Source: Balaenoptera acutorostrata (taxonomy: Eukaryota; Chordata; Mammalia; Artiodactyla; Balaenopteridae). From it: a stretch of 64,000 nucleotides of DNA. Each line of letters starts with the position of its first letter. Positions within the stretch are counted from its first letter, which is position 1. Where the stretch lies: assembly GCF_949987535.1 (NCBI RefSeq), contig NC_080067.1, positions 5,704,001-5,768,000 on the forward strand, given 5' to 3'. Position numbers and translations under genes: made by a program. The notes under the pieces were generated by a model that worked only from the letters and a program-made list of their open reading frames with translations, had not been told where the DNA came from and did no database searches. This document shows, in pieces, positions 34,451-46,076 of the stretch.

Positions 34451-36421
34451 CCCTAGAGGAAGAGTCATATTTGTTCTTATCTGAGCATTGTTATACAATT
34501 CCTGATTGTCCGTGATGGGATTAGAGCCATAGGAGCTCATTCTTTTCAATGAGACCTGAGGAGATGTGTTTTGAAAATTCCTTAGAAAAACTTTCGTGTC
34601 TAGTAAAGTTGGAGACACACAGGAGTTAGATCTCCTTTCTTCTTTCTCTTTGGACATTATCTTTTGCATCTGGGATGTTTGGAGTGGTGGTAGCCCCCGC
34701 ACCGTGAGCGGAATGCCTGTAAGATCGGAGGGAACTTGTCATAACTGAGCTTCTACATCAGTTAGTCCAGAAAACAGCTACCATCAAGCCCCCTGTTATT
34801 TGATAAAATCACCTATTGTTTTTGCAATCGTTAGTTGGTTTGTGTTACTTGGCGCTAAAGCATCCTAACTGATGCATGCGCTATGATTGGAGATAGATAG
34901 TGCAATTGCATATCCTTAACTATGCAGAAAAGATTATCTGGAAGTAGTTTATGTATGAACAAAATTTTATGTGTTTATGGATGAAGTTTGTCTTCCAATA
35001 GCAATGAAAATGAAACTCTCCAGAAATCACATTCAGACATCTATATTAGGAAAATTCCATTACAATGTGCTATTTTAGTAGAGAGGAGTGCCATTAGGCT
35101 AGATCTCAGGGGGGTTTTATTAGCGACTATGTGCCCAGGTGTCTTTGCTGTTCAGTGATAATGAATCTTTTTTGTGAGATTGAACATCACTGAAATGTAA
35201 TTTTATCTCTTTATTGCTCATTGTTCCTTTTTTTAGTTTTAAAATAATTGGCCTCAAAAGTAATACTTAAATTCTAGAGGAATGGAAAGTTGTACGTTTT
35301 GATGCATATACTTCATGGTCTAACATTTCAATGAGCAAAAATACCATTCCAGTGCTCATGATTTAGTCATCTATGTTATAAAAAGAAATTTGAGGTGGGT
35401 AAAAATGAGGAATAAGTTTTGGTTGATACAAAGCTAGAAGCTAGATAGTATAGCTTATTTACAACTAAAAAATAATAGCAACAAACACTGAAAAATCCAT
35501 GTTGGATTTTGATTAAGATTTAGCTCCCACCCTTCCTACACACCCAGTGATAAGATTTAACTCTCAGATCTAATTAAACTAATGTGATGGTCACAGATGA
35601 AGTTGTACACACATAATTCCAGATCAAGAATCTCTGCTTGATGTTCATTGCTCCTCCTGCTTGGTGACTATCCTACCTCAATATTCTGAAATCTAAGAAA
35701 TAAGTTATAAAGTTAGCTACAACCAGCACACCCTATATACAAAATAAGGGGAAGGCAGGTAGAAAAAGGGTAATTAAGTAGCATATGTAAACAAATACAT
35801 GACACAGTAAGGAGGGAGGAAAATTAGGATAGCTGCTGCAGCCCTGATTTCTGAACATGAAACTATAAATACTCAAAAGAATCACATTAGATCTCCTGGG
35901 TTCAATATATAGTTTTCTTTCCTAAATGTGGTAAAGCACTCTATTTCCACTTAATAATCAAGATCAGTCACCCAGGCAATGTATCAATCCCCTTTTGCCT
36001 GTTTTACAATAGCATGAGTAGTCTGAAATAACCATGTGGCAGCCCCAAGAGAACCACTGTTATATTCATTGGTCTAAGCATTCTTATTCAGGTATTTAAA
36101 ACCTCTAAACTGGCAAAGCCCAAAGTGGCAAGTCTAATGAAGCCTTTACCTAATCAGTCAAAGTCTTGCCTTCATGGGGCTCTGCATGTGCCCTTGGATG
36201 GTCATTGAGTAGCTGTTTCATGACTACTTACCGTGGATTACCAATGCTCCGTTCTCTGATGGTAACTGGTTCCTCACTGACTATCAACCCAACCATCAGA
36301 AAACCAATCCCAGTTTCCTGTTTACTTAAGATTCCGCTGCTTTCAATGACTGCTAATACTTGTGTACTGGTCAACATTCTTAACTGCAGACAGCAGACTC
36401 ACCTCTGTCTAGGTTAAACTA
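34451..36421. other. long unassigned sequence
   Basis: No gene is seen. The segment 36030-36410 is less AT-rich and has an LTR-like feel, but I could not match it to a family. Confidence 0.4.
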
Positions 36422-37722
36422 ACACCATAGACAAAAATAAACTCAAAATGGATCAAAGACCTAAGTGTAAGGCCAGACACTATAAAACTCTCAGAGGAAA
36501 GCGTAGGCAGAACAATCTTTGACATAAATCGCAGCAAGATCTTTTTGACCCACCTCCTAGAGTAATGAGAATAAAAACAAAAATAAACAAATTGGACCCA
36601 ATTAAACTTAAAAGCTTTTGCACAGCAAAGGAAACCATAAACAAAACAAAAAGAGAACCCTCAGAATGGGAGAAAATGTTTGCAAACGAAGCAAAGGATT
36701 AATCTCCAAAATATACAAACAGCTCAATATCAAAAAACCAAACAACCCAATCAAAAAATGGGCAGAAGACCTAAATAGACATTTCTCCAAAGAAGACATA
36801 CAGATGGCCAAGAGGCACATGAAAAGATGCTGAACATCACTAATTATTAGAGAAATGCAAATCAAAACTACAATGAGGTATCACCTCACACCAGTTAGAA
36901 TGGGTATCATCAGAAAATCTACAAACAATAAATGCTGGAGTGGGTGTGGAGAAAAGGGAACCCTCTTGCACTGTTGGTGGGAATGTAAATTGATACAGCC
37001 TCTGTGGAGAACAGTATGGAGTTTCCTTAAAAAACTAAAAATAGAACTACCATATGATCCAGCAATCCCACTACTGGGCATATACCCAGAACAAAACATA
37101 ATACAAAAAGACACATGCACCCCAATGTTCATTGTAGCACTATTTGCAATAGCCAGGACATGGAAACAACCTATGTGTTCATTGACAGAGGAATGGATAA
37201 AGAAGATGTGGTATATATATACAATGGAATATTACTCAACCTTAAAAGGAAACAAAATGAGGTCATTTGTAGAGATGTGGATGGACCTAGAGTCTGTCAT
37301 ACAGAGTGAAGTAAGTCAGAAAGAGAAAAACAAATACCATATATTAATGCATGTATGTGAAATCTAGAAAAATGGTACAGATGATCTTATTGGCAAAGCA
37401 GAAATAGAGACACAGATGTAGAGCACAAACATATGGACACCACGGGGGAAAGGGGTGGGTGGGATGAATTGGGAGATGGCGATTGACATATATACACTAT
37501 TGATACTATGTAAAAAATAGATAACTAATGAGAACCTATGGTATAGCATAAGGAAGTGTACTCAATGCTCTGCGGGGACCTAAATGGGAAGGAAATCCAA
37601 AAAAGAGGGGATATATGTATACGTATAGCTGATTGACTTTGCTGTACAGCAGAAACTAACACAACATTGTAAGGCAACTATACTCCAATAAAAAATTTTC
37701 TAAAAATTCAAAAAAAAAAAAA
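36422..37722 (+). mobile_element. 5'-truncated L1, 3' end
   Basis: Plus-strand L1 from the ORF2 C-terminal third ('aataaactcaaaatggatca' onward) through the 3' UTR to a poly-A tail at about 37710-37722. I found no clear target-site duplication. Confidence 0.92.
36618..37367 (+). pseudogene. L1 ORF2 C-terminal remnant, frameshifted
   Basis: Two frames cover the ORF2p C-terminus. Frame 36618-36833 holds [19 protein letters not shown] and ends at a TGA. Frame 36855-37367 (170 codons) carries [50 protein letters not shown] and the ending [15 protein letters not shown]. This second frame is the longest intact C-terminal ORF2 piece outside the full-length copy. The reverse transcriptase and endonuclease are absent. 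Confidence 0.92.
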
Positions 37723-38599
37723 AGAATGCATTGGAGAAATAAAAGAAACAGACTCCAGGGTGAGTGTCAAGAACATTTTCCTATTTCATGTCACTCACCT
37801 CCCCAAACCTCACCACTCCCAAGAAGGAACTGCTGTCTCTGTCAAAATCATGCCTTATTGATCGCACCAGAAAACTACTACACAGTTGCTGGCTCTAAAA
37901 CCACTCAACCTCTACCCTAATCAGGGGGCTCCCAAAGGGCAGCTGCTTCCATAGCCCTTGGTTCCAAAGACATGCTGCCTGTTCATATCTCAGTTTAAAA
38001 TCAAAGTCTCCCATGTATGACATCTGATTGTAGAACCCAACTCGCATGTATGTGTCTTAGTATTAGGGGAGGCTGTGAAAAATAATTTTTTTTTTTCTTT
38101 CTGCTTTGGGAAGATGCCATCTACACTGTGAGGGTTATCAAATTATGGCATTTGGGGACAGCCGTGAGTGACATATATCTAAGCGCATTGCTTACCAAAG
38201 ATTGGCTATTGCCCACTCAAACTCCACATGTTTATAGAATAAACCATTCAGGTTCTGGGTTTGCAGGTTTCCCTAGCTTCCCTTTTCCTGGTTTCCATCA
38301 ATATTCTTTCTAGTAGATGCAAAGTGTCACAAAATTTCTTTTATCGACATGGGAACAGAGATATCTCAGAAACATTAATGATTCCCAATATTAAAGAGAG
38401 GAATCCCCTTCTCATGTCCCCAATTTAATTTTATTATGGTCCAAATAACTATTTCGCTTGTTAATGTAATTGTCATTGACGATATTACATAAGTTTCCAA
38501 TGACGTAATTTTTAATTTTAGAAATTCTACATATTGGACATTAGTTTGAATACAATGTAAACCCGGCTTCTAGAAGACATCACAGACATATTTTCATTT
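37723..38599. other. unassigned, possible old LINE or LTR remnant
   Basis: The part near 38020-38150 ('gaggctgtgaaaaataattt') has the flavour of an ancient LINE 3' UTR, but the match is too weak to name. No gene is seen. Confidence 0.35.
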
Positions 38600-39295
38600 T
38601 TCTGCCATAACCTAAGATCTTAACACCCCTTGACTCTGTCTGCTTATTTCCATCTTGCAATCTCTGGCATTCACTTCCTTCTTATCCTTTGTTTGATTTT
38701 CCTAAAAATGACCAAGCTGAACTCCCTGAACTTGGTTTCACTCCCTGTTCTAATCTGTCCCTCACACCACCACTACACTTCTCTTCTTCCACATGGAAAT
38801 CTGTCCCTCACTCCCTTATTAAAAACACTTCAGTTTTTCAACTACCAAGAAAGTATCTTCCAGTTACGTCATGGGAATCTTAGCTCTTACAAGTTACCAA
38901 GGGACTTCTCTAATCAATCCAACAGAAATACTTAATTTTCCCTATATTCTCAACTATTGTATGAATCCGGGTCTTTGAACATGTTATTTGCTCTCTTCGT
39001 CTGGAATGTCCTACCTTTCAAACCACATATCCATTGAGAAGTCTTCCCTGATCTACCTGCCTGGATAACTCACTTCCTCTCTGGGGTCTCTGCTGCACTC
39101 TGTTTGCCACCATAATTGTGCTCACTTCACTGGGTTTTGTTAGGGGGCACTTTTCTCTGTTTATACACATCTGTGTCACCCCTTTAAATTGAGCTCCTAG
39201 AGAGAGGTTGCCTCATATATTGAATCTCCAGAGGGTGGCATGATGCCTGACATATATTTTTAAGCTTCGCCATTTTTTGTTAAATGAATAAACAG
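38600..39295 (+). mobile_element. L2 LINE 3' region
   Basis: From about 38985 the L2 order is clear: 'ctcttcgtctggaatgtcct', 'gagaagtcttccctgatcta', 'aaattgagctcctagagaga', then 'tgatgcctgacatatatttt' and 'tgttaaatgaata'. The upstream part, 38600-38985, is a more diverged continuation. Short open frames there are incidental. Confidence 0.72.
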
Positions 39296-40626
39296 AGGAA
39301 CGGTTTATGGTTACATGCTCACTTGATACTTACCGTTCCAAGATTTAAACTCAGAGAGTTTGAAACCGTAGCTGATCACTGCTTAAATAAGCTTAGTGGT
39401 TTAAAATGACCATTTCGAGAGATTTGTGGATGCTAAATTAGCCACTGGATGGAGCCCATATACCATAGATGTAGAGAATTATTATCATTCACAAGCTGTA
39501 TTATTTGAAAATAATTATAAAGTAGACCTTTACATTTAAAATAAAATGAGTTTGGCAGTTCTAAAGTAATAACTAAACTACTCTGTAATCCTAAAAGAAA
39601 TCAGATAAACCTCTGAGTCTGTTTTTACCACAAAGACAAGTTATGTTATGGAAAAGGGAGAGAACAAATGGGAAAAAAATAGGAAATCCAAAAATCATGG
39701 GCTTGAAAAATTAGTTCAACAATTTTTCTCTGCATTTATAACAGCATAATCTTTAAACTTATTTATTTTAAAAGCATGTTTTCCCAGCCATGATATTAGT
39801 TGAAGAGACCAATTATGACATACTAGTTCTTAAGACATTATTAATGATATTTGGAATGGTTCATTATTAACTTAGGGGCCTGAATTTTTTCATTTTAATT
39901 ATTATGGATATAAAGCTGTTGTCTGTCTTGTTATATTGTTCAAGGGGAAATAAATCAGAAATTATCTAGATTAAGGCAATTTTAAAATATGATTTGATAT
40001 ACACAAATATGCAAGTTCAAAAATGTTAGAGGTTTTAAGAAATGTGAAACACATGTCTAACTGCCTAGAGACACACATACAAATATTCTATCGTTGGATC
40101 TTTCAGAACTAAGTCCAGAACTAAGTCTAGCTGAAAGTTTCAAATATATTAAAAAGTTGCTTTTGTAAATTATCTAAGGCAGTGATTCTCTTTAGATTGA
40201 TCTACAGCCTGTACAATCAAAATTATTTTCTTTCTGGATGATAAAATTTAAAAAATATATTCAATCTCAGGTGATGTTCTTATCAGAAATCTGCGCAGAG
40301 TAGAAACTGATGATTGCCTAAACCCAGGTACTAAAATTTATAACAGTGGCTTTGATAAAATGTAGAATGTCTCTTTACTAATTCTCCAAGTTCTAGAGCC
40401 AACAACTGGAATTCTAATTGTTATCAGCTCTCAATATCAAAGTTCTTTTTATAAAGCAACTTTCAACCTTCGGGCCACTACTGAGGCTTTCTCTCTGGGC
40501 ACGTTATACTTTCAGATGGAATTCCCAAGATAACTAATTTGAATGAGCTCAGTGGAAAAACTTTCAAGGAGCTAAATTATCTGAGGACCCATTCAACATT
40601 TAAAGGGTTTTATAGTTCACATAAAT
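39296..40626. other. unassigned AT-rich sequence
   Basis: No gene or named repeat is recognised over 1.3 kb. Confidence 0.45.
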
Positions 40627-40641
40627 GCTAACTTATTTATT

Positions 40642-40916
40642 TATTTATTTATTTTTGGCTGTGTTGGGTCTTCGTTTCTGTGAGGGCTTTCTCCAGTTGC
40701 GGCAAGCGGGGGCCACTCTTCATCGCGGTGCTCGGGTCTCTCACTGTCGCGGCCTCTCTTGTTGCGGAGCACAGGCTCCAGACGCGCAGGCTCAGTAGTT
40801 GTGGCTCACGGGCCTAGTTGCTCCGCGGCATGTGGGATCTTCCCAGACCAGGGCTCGAACCCATGTCCCCTGCATTGGCAGGCAGATTCTTAACCACTGC
40901 GCCACCAGGGAAGCCC
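40642..40916 (-). mobile_element. CHR SINE (tRNA-derived, cetacean type)
   Basis: Minus-strand CHR with a (TTTA)n tail on the left and the head 'gccaccagggaagccc' on the right. The target-site duplication is gctaacttatttatt (40627-40641) against gctaagttatttatt (40917-40931), with one difference. Several CpGs remain, which suggests a relatively recent insertion. Confidence 0.95.
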
Positions 40917-40931
40917 GCTAAGTTATTTATT

Positions 40932-41269
40932 GTTTAGCCTTTTAAAACGTTGTTCATGGAGATCATGACTCAACGGTGTATATTTCATGTGCCAACTCCC
41001 AGACCACAGTCCAGCACAGGAAAACGGGTTGATGACTTGGGTACCAATTAAGACTCAGTTGGCTGGCTGCCATGTGTAAGACACCTTTTTTGTTTGTTGG
41101 TATTTTTACCAGTGTTTTAAATTTTGTGCCTGATCTCCCTCGCTTCCGTAAATAAGCAATTCACATTTGGAATGAGGTATCGCTGTGATAAAAGCAGGTG
41201 TGGGTGAGATATGATGTCAATCGAATTTGCTCTGTCTCATGTTCAAGGTGGTTCTAAATCTACCAATAT
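40932..41269. other. unassigned sequence
   Basis: No feature is recognised. Confidence 0.4.
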
Positions 41270-41410
41270 TTTTCCATTTCATCACCTGGAATTATCACCA
41301 TCATCTTCGATGAGAAATCTGAGGCTCCCAGAGGTTACTTACTCAATGTCAGGCAGGGAGTGTTAGAGCCAGCATTCAGGCTAGGCCTGTTTGTGTCTAA
41401 ATTCCATTCT
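41270..41410 (-). mobile_element. MIR SINE
   Basis: 'atgagaaatctgaggctccc', 'agaggttacttactcaatgt' and 'agtgttagagccagcattca' match the reversed MIR core. Confidence 0.68.
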
Positions 41411-41421
41411 CTTCTCTGTTC

Positions 41422-41653
41422 CAGTGTTTTTCAAACTTATGTTTGGAATCTCTTCTAAAAAGCACATTTTACAGGAGACCAAATGTAGATACACACAATA
41501 AAAACATTTTCAAAAAATACTTATCTTTACAGTATGTGATTTACTCTGATCTTTTGCATTCGATTCTACTCTACTTCATTTTGTAAGACATGAAACACTA
41601 AATTGGTTTCCCGATCCGCAAATTGGTCACAAGCCATGGTTAGAAAAACACTG
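41422..41653. mobile_element. hAT-type MITE with terminal inverted repeats
   Basis: The left end 'cagtgtttttcaaac' and the right end 'ggttagaaaaacactg' form an imperfect terminal inverted repeat; the outer 11 bases match. The internal 'aaattggtcacaagccatgg' resembles the Blackjack/MER63 group, but I do not assign a name firmly. The flanking 8-mers do not match. Confidence 0.65.
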
Positions 41654-41661
41654 ATTTTCAC

Positions 41662-42779
41662 TTCTGGACTTTATCTTGCTGTACAAATAAATAGTTTTTG
41701 GAAATTAACTTCAGAGGGTCATGGACCCGTTGAGGTAAAAAGAAGTAGGAAAGTTGATGGAGAGAGTCAGTGTCTTTTAAATTTAATTTAATTTAAATTT
41801 AAAATCCATTAAAGACCTATGTTTCACTCCTTTGAATGTGACTAGGACTTGTGGAAGAAAACCAGTACATCTTAATCTTGATATTTCTTCAAGTGTATTT
41901 TGAAAGAAGTCATGCTTATATTCACAACAGTTTTACCGAAGTAAATCGGTAAGAATAATAATAGTTTTAAATCTAATGAGAGTAAAGGACAAACAAGTTT
42001 ATTTGGTGCAGCAATATTGAGTGAAAGATAGGAGTGCATTTTGAGAATGATTTTTCTGGATTGCTACATCCTTAGAGATTCCTTGAGGAATTTATTTGGC
42101 AACCCTGAGGCAGTCATTTACTATTGTTTTTCAAGGCTGTAAATTACAGGGTCTGAGAAATTCAGGCAAGCATCTCTCTTACACTCTAAAAATTTAGCTT
42201 CTTCCATTTCCATTACTAAAATAAAGTACCATCCTATGTGTTTTAATTTCCACTACTTTTAGTCATGTTTTCATTCAGAATGCCTCCTACCCCATGAAAC
42301 AGGTATTGGTACTTAATGTTTAAAGTAAATTTTAGTTGCCCTTGAAATGAGTAGATACTGTATATGCTACAGTTGAATTAAAATGGATGTTTTGCATGTA
42401 CACATGGAGACCTATATCGTTGTTGTTTTTGATAGTATTCTTTTGATTTAGTACGTTGTGATCAGCTTAGATCTCTATTTCAAAAGGCTATTAAGCTGAC
42501 AGAGTGGACCTTTGCTAAATCACATCAATGACAGATAATCCTTCTATGGATTGCTGAATTGGGGGAAATAGTATCGATTTAAAGTTAACAGAAACTTACT
42601 GTGTCTTCAGAATTTTAACACATATACCATTTTGTAATACTGATAGTAGAATACAACCTCGTTAATTTGTATCTCAGATAATTAGGAAATTTCAAGGCCT
42701 CTCAACTTTATTTCAAACTGATTCAGCCACTTGGTAGAACATTAGCTGGATATTTGCTGTTGCTATGAAGTCATAGAAT
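41662..42779. other. unassigned AT-rich sequence
   Basis: It contains a palindromic A/T stretch at about 41777-41802. No gene or named repeat is seen. Confidence 0.45.
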
Positions 42780-43050
42780 TCATTTCTTCAGTGAACATTT
42801 ATGTTTCCTGTGTGCTAGGTTCTCTTCTAAGCACTAGATACATACAAGTGAAACAGACAAAACCCATGCTTGTATCATTTACCTTCTTGTTAAAAGGAAA
42901 GATAATAAACCATTACATAATACAGTGTCTGGTGGTGATAAGGACTTTAAGGAAAAATAGGGTAAGGGATTGAAACATGAAAGCTGGGGAGGTATTTTAA
43001 TCAGGATGGTTGGGGAGACCCTTCTGAGGAAAGGACATTTGAACTCAGTC
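42780..43050 (-). mobile_element. L2 LINE fragment
   Basis: Reversed L2: 'tcatttcttcagtgaacatt', 'tgtgtgctaggttctcttct', 'agtgtctggtggtgataagg' and 'gaggaaaggacatttgaact' occur in the order of the antisense L2 3' region. Confidence 0.6.
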
Positions 43051-43654
43051 ATACCTTTTCTTAGAATTTGTGTTGCAAGGTCTCAAATGGATTTTTCTCT
43101 TCCTTCCCTAGCCATGTCTCCAATTCACTGCCCTATGCATTTTTGCCAGAGAGTTAGAATATCATACACTTAATACTGGCAAAGGGCTTACCCTTAGACA
43201 TTCCTAATTGATTTCCATTTAATGTTTATCATTGCCTATGAACAATGTTGAAGAACTTTCTCCAGAAACAGCCTAAGATGATAAGATTAAATAAGAGAAC
43301 ACTAATTTTCGGTGGGCTTTCTCTTTTATCTGCATATTGGCCTCATTGATGCGTAATTTTTATTCTTTGAAGACAATTAATTTTTTGTTTTGGAAAGGGC
43401 TTTTTTTTGACTTATGAGCATATCTTGATAGACCATTCTGTGTTTGGTTATTTTTGGTTTTGTTTTTAATAGAGGGTTGCAATAAGTACCATTTAAATCA
43501 TGTTTTTCCTACCACCTTGACCAGTACAGCTAATGCAATTCGTGGTCAGCAGTAAGTGGAGATATTTATTAATAATTATTGGAGAATGAGGGAATAGACA
43601 TATCAAGTCAATCAATGTTGTGAACTGGTTACTCACTGAGGATTCCCTGAGGCA
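43051..43654. other. unassigned AT-rich sequence
   Basis: No feature is recognised. Confidence 0.4.
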
Positions 43655-44210
43655 GCTGTGGTAGATGGACCCTAATGTGACCTCCAACTATTCTTTTCTC
43701 CTGGTGTCCTCACCTTTGTGTAAGTCCTTCCACTGGAGTGTGAATAGGACCTGTGACTTTCTCCTAACCGTAGAATGTGACTAAATGAATGAGCTGTTAC
43801 TTCTGTGAATATGTTATGTTCTCTAAGACTCCATCATGGCAGAATGGAGCTAGAGATTCTCCTTATGGGCTTAACGATGTAAGTGGTCATGTTGACGAGG
43901 GCCATGTGGTTAAAGAGCTCTGGGTGGTCTCTGGACCTGTGGGAGGCCAGGGCCCCAGGCCATGCAGCCTCAAGGAAATGAATTCTGCAAACAGCCTGCT
44001 TGAGCTTGGAAGTGGCTTCTTTCCCAGTTGAGCCTCCATATGAGAGTGCATCCCAGCCAACATCTTGATCGCAGCCTTGTGAGACCCTGAACAGAAGACT
44101 CAGTAAGCATACCTGGACTCTGGACCCATGGAAACAATGAGGTGATAAACATGCGTTGTTTCAAGCAGCTAAGGCTTTGGTAATTTGTTACAAGAACAAC
44201 AAACTAATAA
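43655..44210 (+). mobile_element. MLT1-type LTR (ERVL-MaLR)
   Basis: 'gtgtcctcacctttgtgtaa', 'gtgtgaataggacctgtgac', 'cttgagcttggaagtggctt', 'gatcgcagccttgtgagacc' and the end 'ctttggtaatttgttacaag' follow the MLT1 LTR order. The 5' boundary is approximate. It is a solo element without internal sequence. Confidence 0.85.
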
Positions 44211-44277
44211 AAAAACATACTGAACTCCTTCCTATCCTTTTACCCCAATCACCCACCAAACTTCCAAATCTGAAAAA

Positions 44278-44303
44278 TGATGGTGATGATGATGATGATG
44301 ATG
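44278..44303. repeat. (GAT)n microsatellite
   Basis: A run of GAT units, 'gatgatgatgatgatgatga', starting near 44284 and preceded by a variant unit. Confidence 0.85.
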
Positions 44304-44339
44304 AGAATCTTAACACTGAAAACAGAGCAATAATAACAA

Positions 44340-44540
44340 TAATAAAAATATCTACTATTAATCGAGTACCTACTGTGTGCCAAGGAGTATAACAGATCAA
44401 TGCTTTCCTCTATTATTTTATCTATTTTTCATAAACATTTGTAAAGAAAGTATTAGTTTAACCATCTTCCAAACCAGGGAAACCTAACTTTTTAGAAAGT
44501 CTGCAAAGTGGCTGCATAAAGAGTGTCAGAGACAAAATTC
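44340..44540 (-). mobile_element. MIR SINE
   Basis: Reversed MIR: 'cgagtacctactgtgtgcca', a diverged middle, and 'gtctgcaaagtggctgcata' near the far end. The right half is weak. Confidence 0.5.
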
Positions 44541-44910
44541 ACACCTATATCGGTCCAACTGCAAGTTGGTTTGTGGCTCTGTTCTCCTGCTTCAAAAACT
44601 CACTTTGTCTCTTCCCCCTCTCAAACACTTAAGTACTGCTGGGGACAAAAAGTAAACACAAACACAAAATCACACGACCAGTATGGTTTGAGGCCACTGC
44701 AAGTTCACCGTTTCTCTTCTCTTTTGGCTTCTGGATACCAAGAGTCCATCTTTATTTTGCTTTCCCTTTCCCATTACTCCTCCCATCAGCAACTCTCTTG
44801 CTGCTACCTCCCCTTGAAAACTTGAGTCACCCCCCCACCCCTGCCAACTTCACTCTCCCTCTTATCCTCAAAGATTACAGCAAATGATGTTTCCTTTGAC
44901 TCTCTTGTGC
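44541..44910. other. unassigned CT-rich sequence
   Basis: It is pyrimidine-rich with a C run near 44829-44836. The plus frame 44523-44825 has no domain. Confidence 0.4.
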
Positions 44911-44927
44911 CCCTCACCCCTTTTCTT

Positions 44928-45215
44928 TTTTATTTATTTATTTATTTATTTATGGCTGTGTTGGGTCTTCACTTCTGAGCGAGGGCTTTCCTCTAGTTGC
45001 GGCAAGCGGGGGCCACTCTTCATCGCGATGCGCGGGCCTCTCACTATCGCGGCCTCTCTTGCTGCGGAGCACAGGCTCCAGACGCGCAGGCTCAGCAATT
45101 GTGGCTCACGGGCCCAGTTGCTCCGCGGCATGTGGGATCTTCCCAGACCAGGGCTCGAACCCGTGTCCCCTGCATTAGCAGACAGACTCTCAGCCACTGC
45201 GCCACCAGGGAAGCC
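44928..45215 (-). mobile_element. CHR SINE (tRNA-derived, cetacean type)
   Basis: Minus-strand CHR. A perfect 16-bp target-site duplication, cctcaccccttttctt, lies at 44912-44927 and 45216-45231. The many retained CpGs suggest a recent insertion. The open frames covering it on both strands are SINE shadows. Confidence 0.95.
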
Positions 45216-45373
45216 CCTCACCCCTTTTCTTATGCTCACCTGAGCCCACCTCCATTCTTTCTTTCCTACTTCTTTCTAATCTTAAAGACTTTTTTCCTAG
45301 TTTGAGGCCTATCTACGAACTTTAAATCCTTTCCTTTCTGCTACACATCAATTATGCCTTCTCTTGCGTATAT

Positions 45374-46038
45374 TAAAATGGAGCAGGATCCTATGGTCCT
45401 TCCCCGCCATGTCCTCCGCCTGCCTTTTGTCTGTGTAAAAACTTTAGCCAAAGAATAAGTTCAATCAGACAAGTGAGAAAATGTAGAAACAAAGGAGAAC
45501 AGTCCAACAAAACTAAATAATAACAGTTTAGTCATGAAGCATAGTCAAGGACCTTTAGTCCCTCCTCAAGGGCTATAGATAATATTCTGAGCCCTCTCCT
45601 GTGAGCTGTCTTGTAGATACTAAAACCTCCATCAGGTGGAGGACGTTAACGACATGATGACCAGACTGTAGCCATGACATAAGCTGCCACAATTCTGAGA
45701 ATTGGCCTCAAGGAAATGGGAAGAAACCAACCCTGGAACTAAAGATTAATTGTACTTAAAACAATCAAGATGACACTGGTCAGACCACTTCACGATAAAT
45801 TTCAAGATCACCGTCAGAGGTGACTGCGCTGTTTCTGCACGTAGCCGCCTCCCTCTGTCTATAAAAGCTCTTGCCCCTGATTGTCAGGGGAGGGGGAGCA
45901 GGCCTTTGGACAGGTGTCCACCCTTCCCCCCGCCCACCAGTTGCTGGCATCCAGAATAAAGCAAACTTTCCCTTCCACCAACCTTGCCTCTTTATTGGCT
46001 TTTGAGCGGCAAGCAGCTGGACCCCATTTTCGGTTATA
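45374..46038 (+). mobile_element. solo LTR, ERV1-type endogenous retrovirus
   Basis: This is the same family as the minus-strand LTR at 25156-25866. A TATA box (ctataaaag, 45859-45867) and AATAAA (45955-45960) mark U3 and R. It is flanked by a 4-bp target-site duplication, ATAT, at 45370-45373 and 46039-46042. The terminal TG and CA have mutated to TA and TA, both by transition. No internal retroviral sequence adjoins it. Confidence 0.9.
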
Positions 46039-46076
46039 ATATAATCTGTATATTCAAAAATTAGGTCTCACCAGGT

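Noticed and set aside
36030..36410. Possible LTR or retroviral fragment
   Set aside because: The composition suggested an LTR, but no termini, polyadenylation signal or target-site duplication could be found, so it is left unassigned.
40631..40662. Regular TTTA repeats, superficially like a spaced array
   Set aside because: These are SINE tails (also at 8520-8550 and 44931-44952), without distinct spacers, so they are not CRISPR-like.
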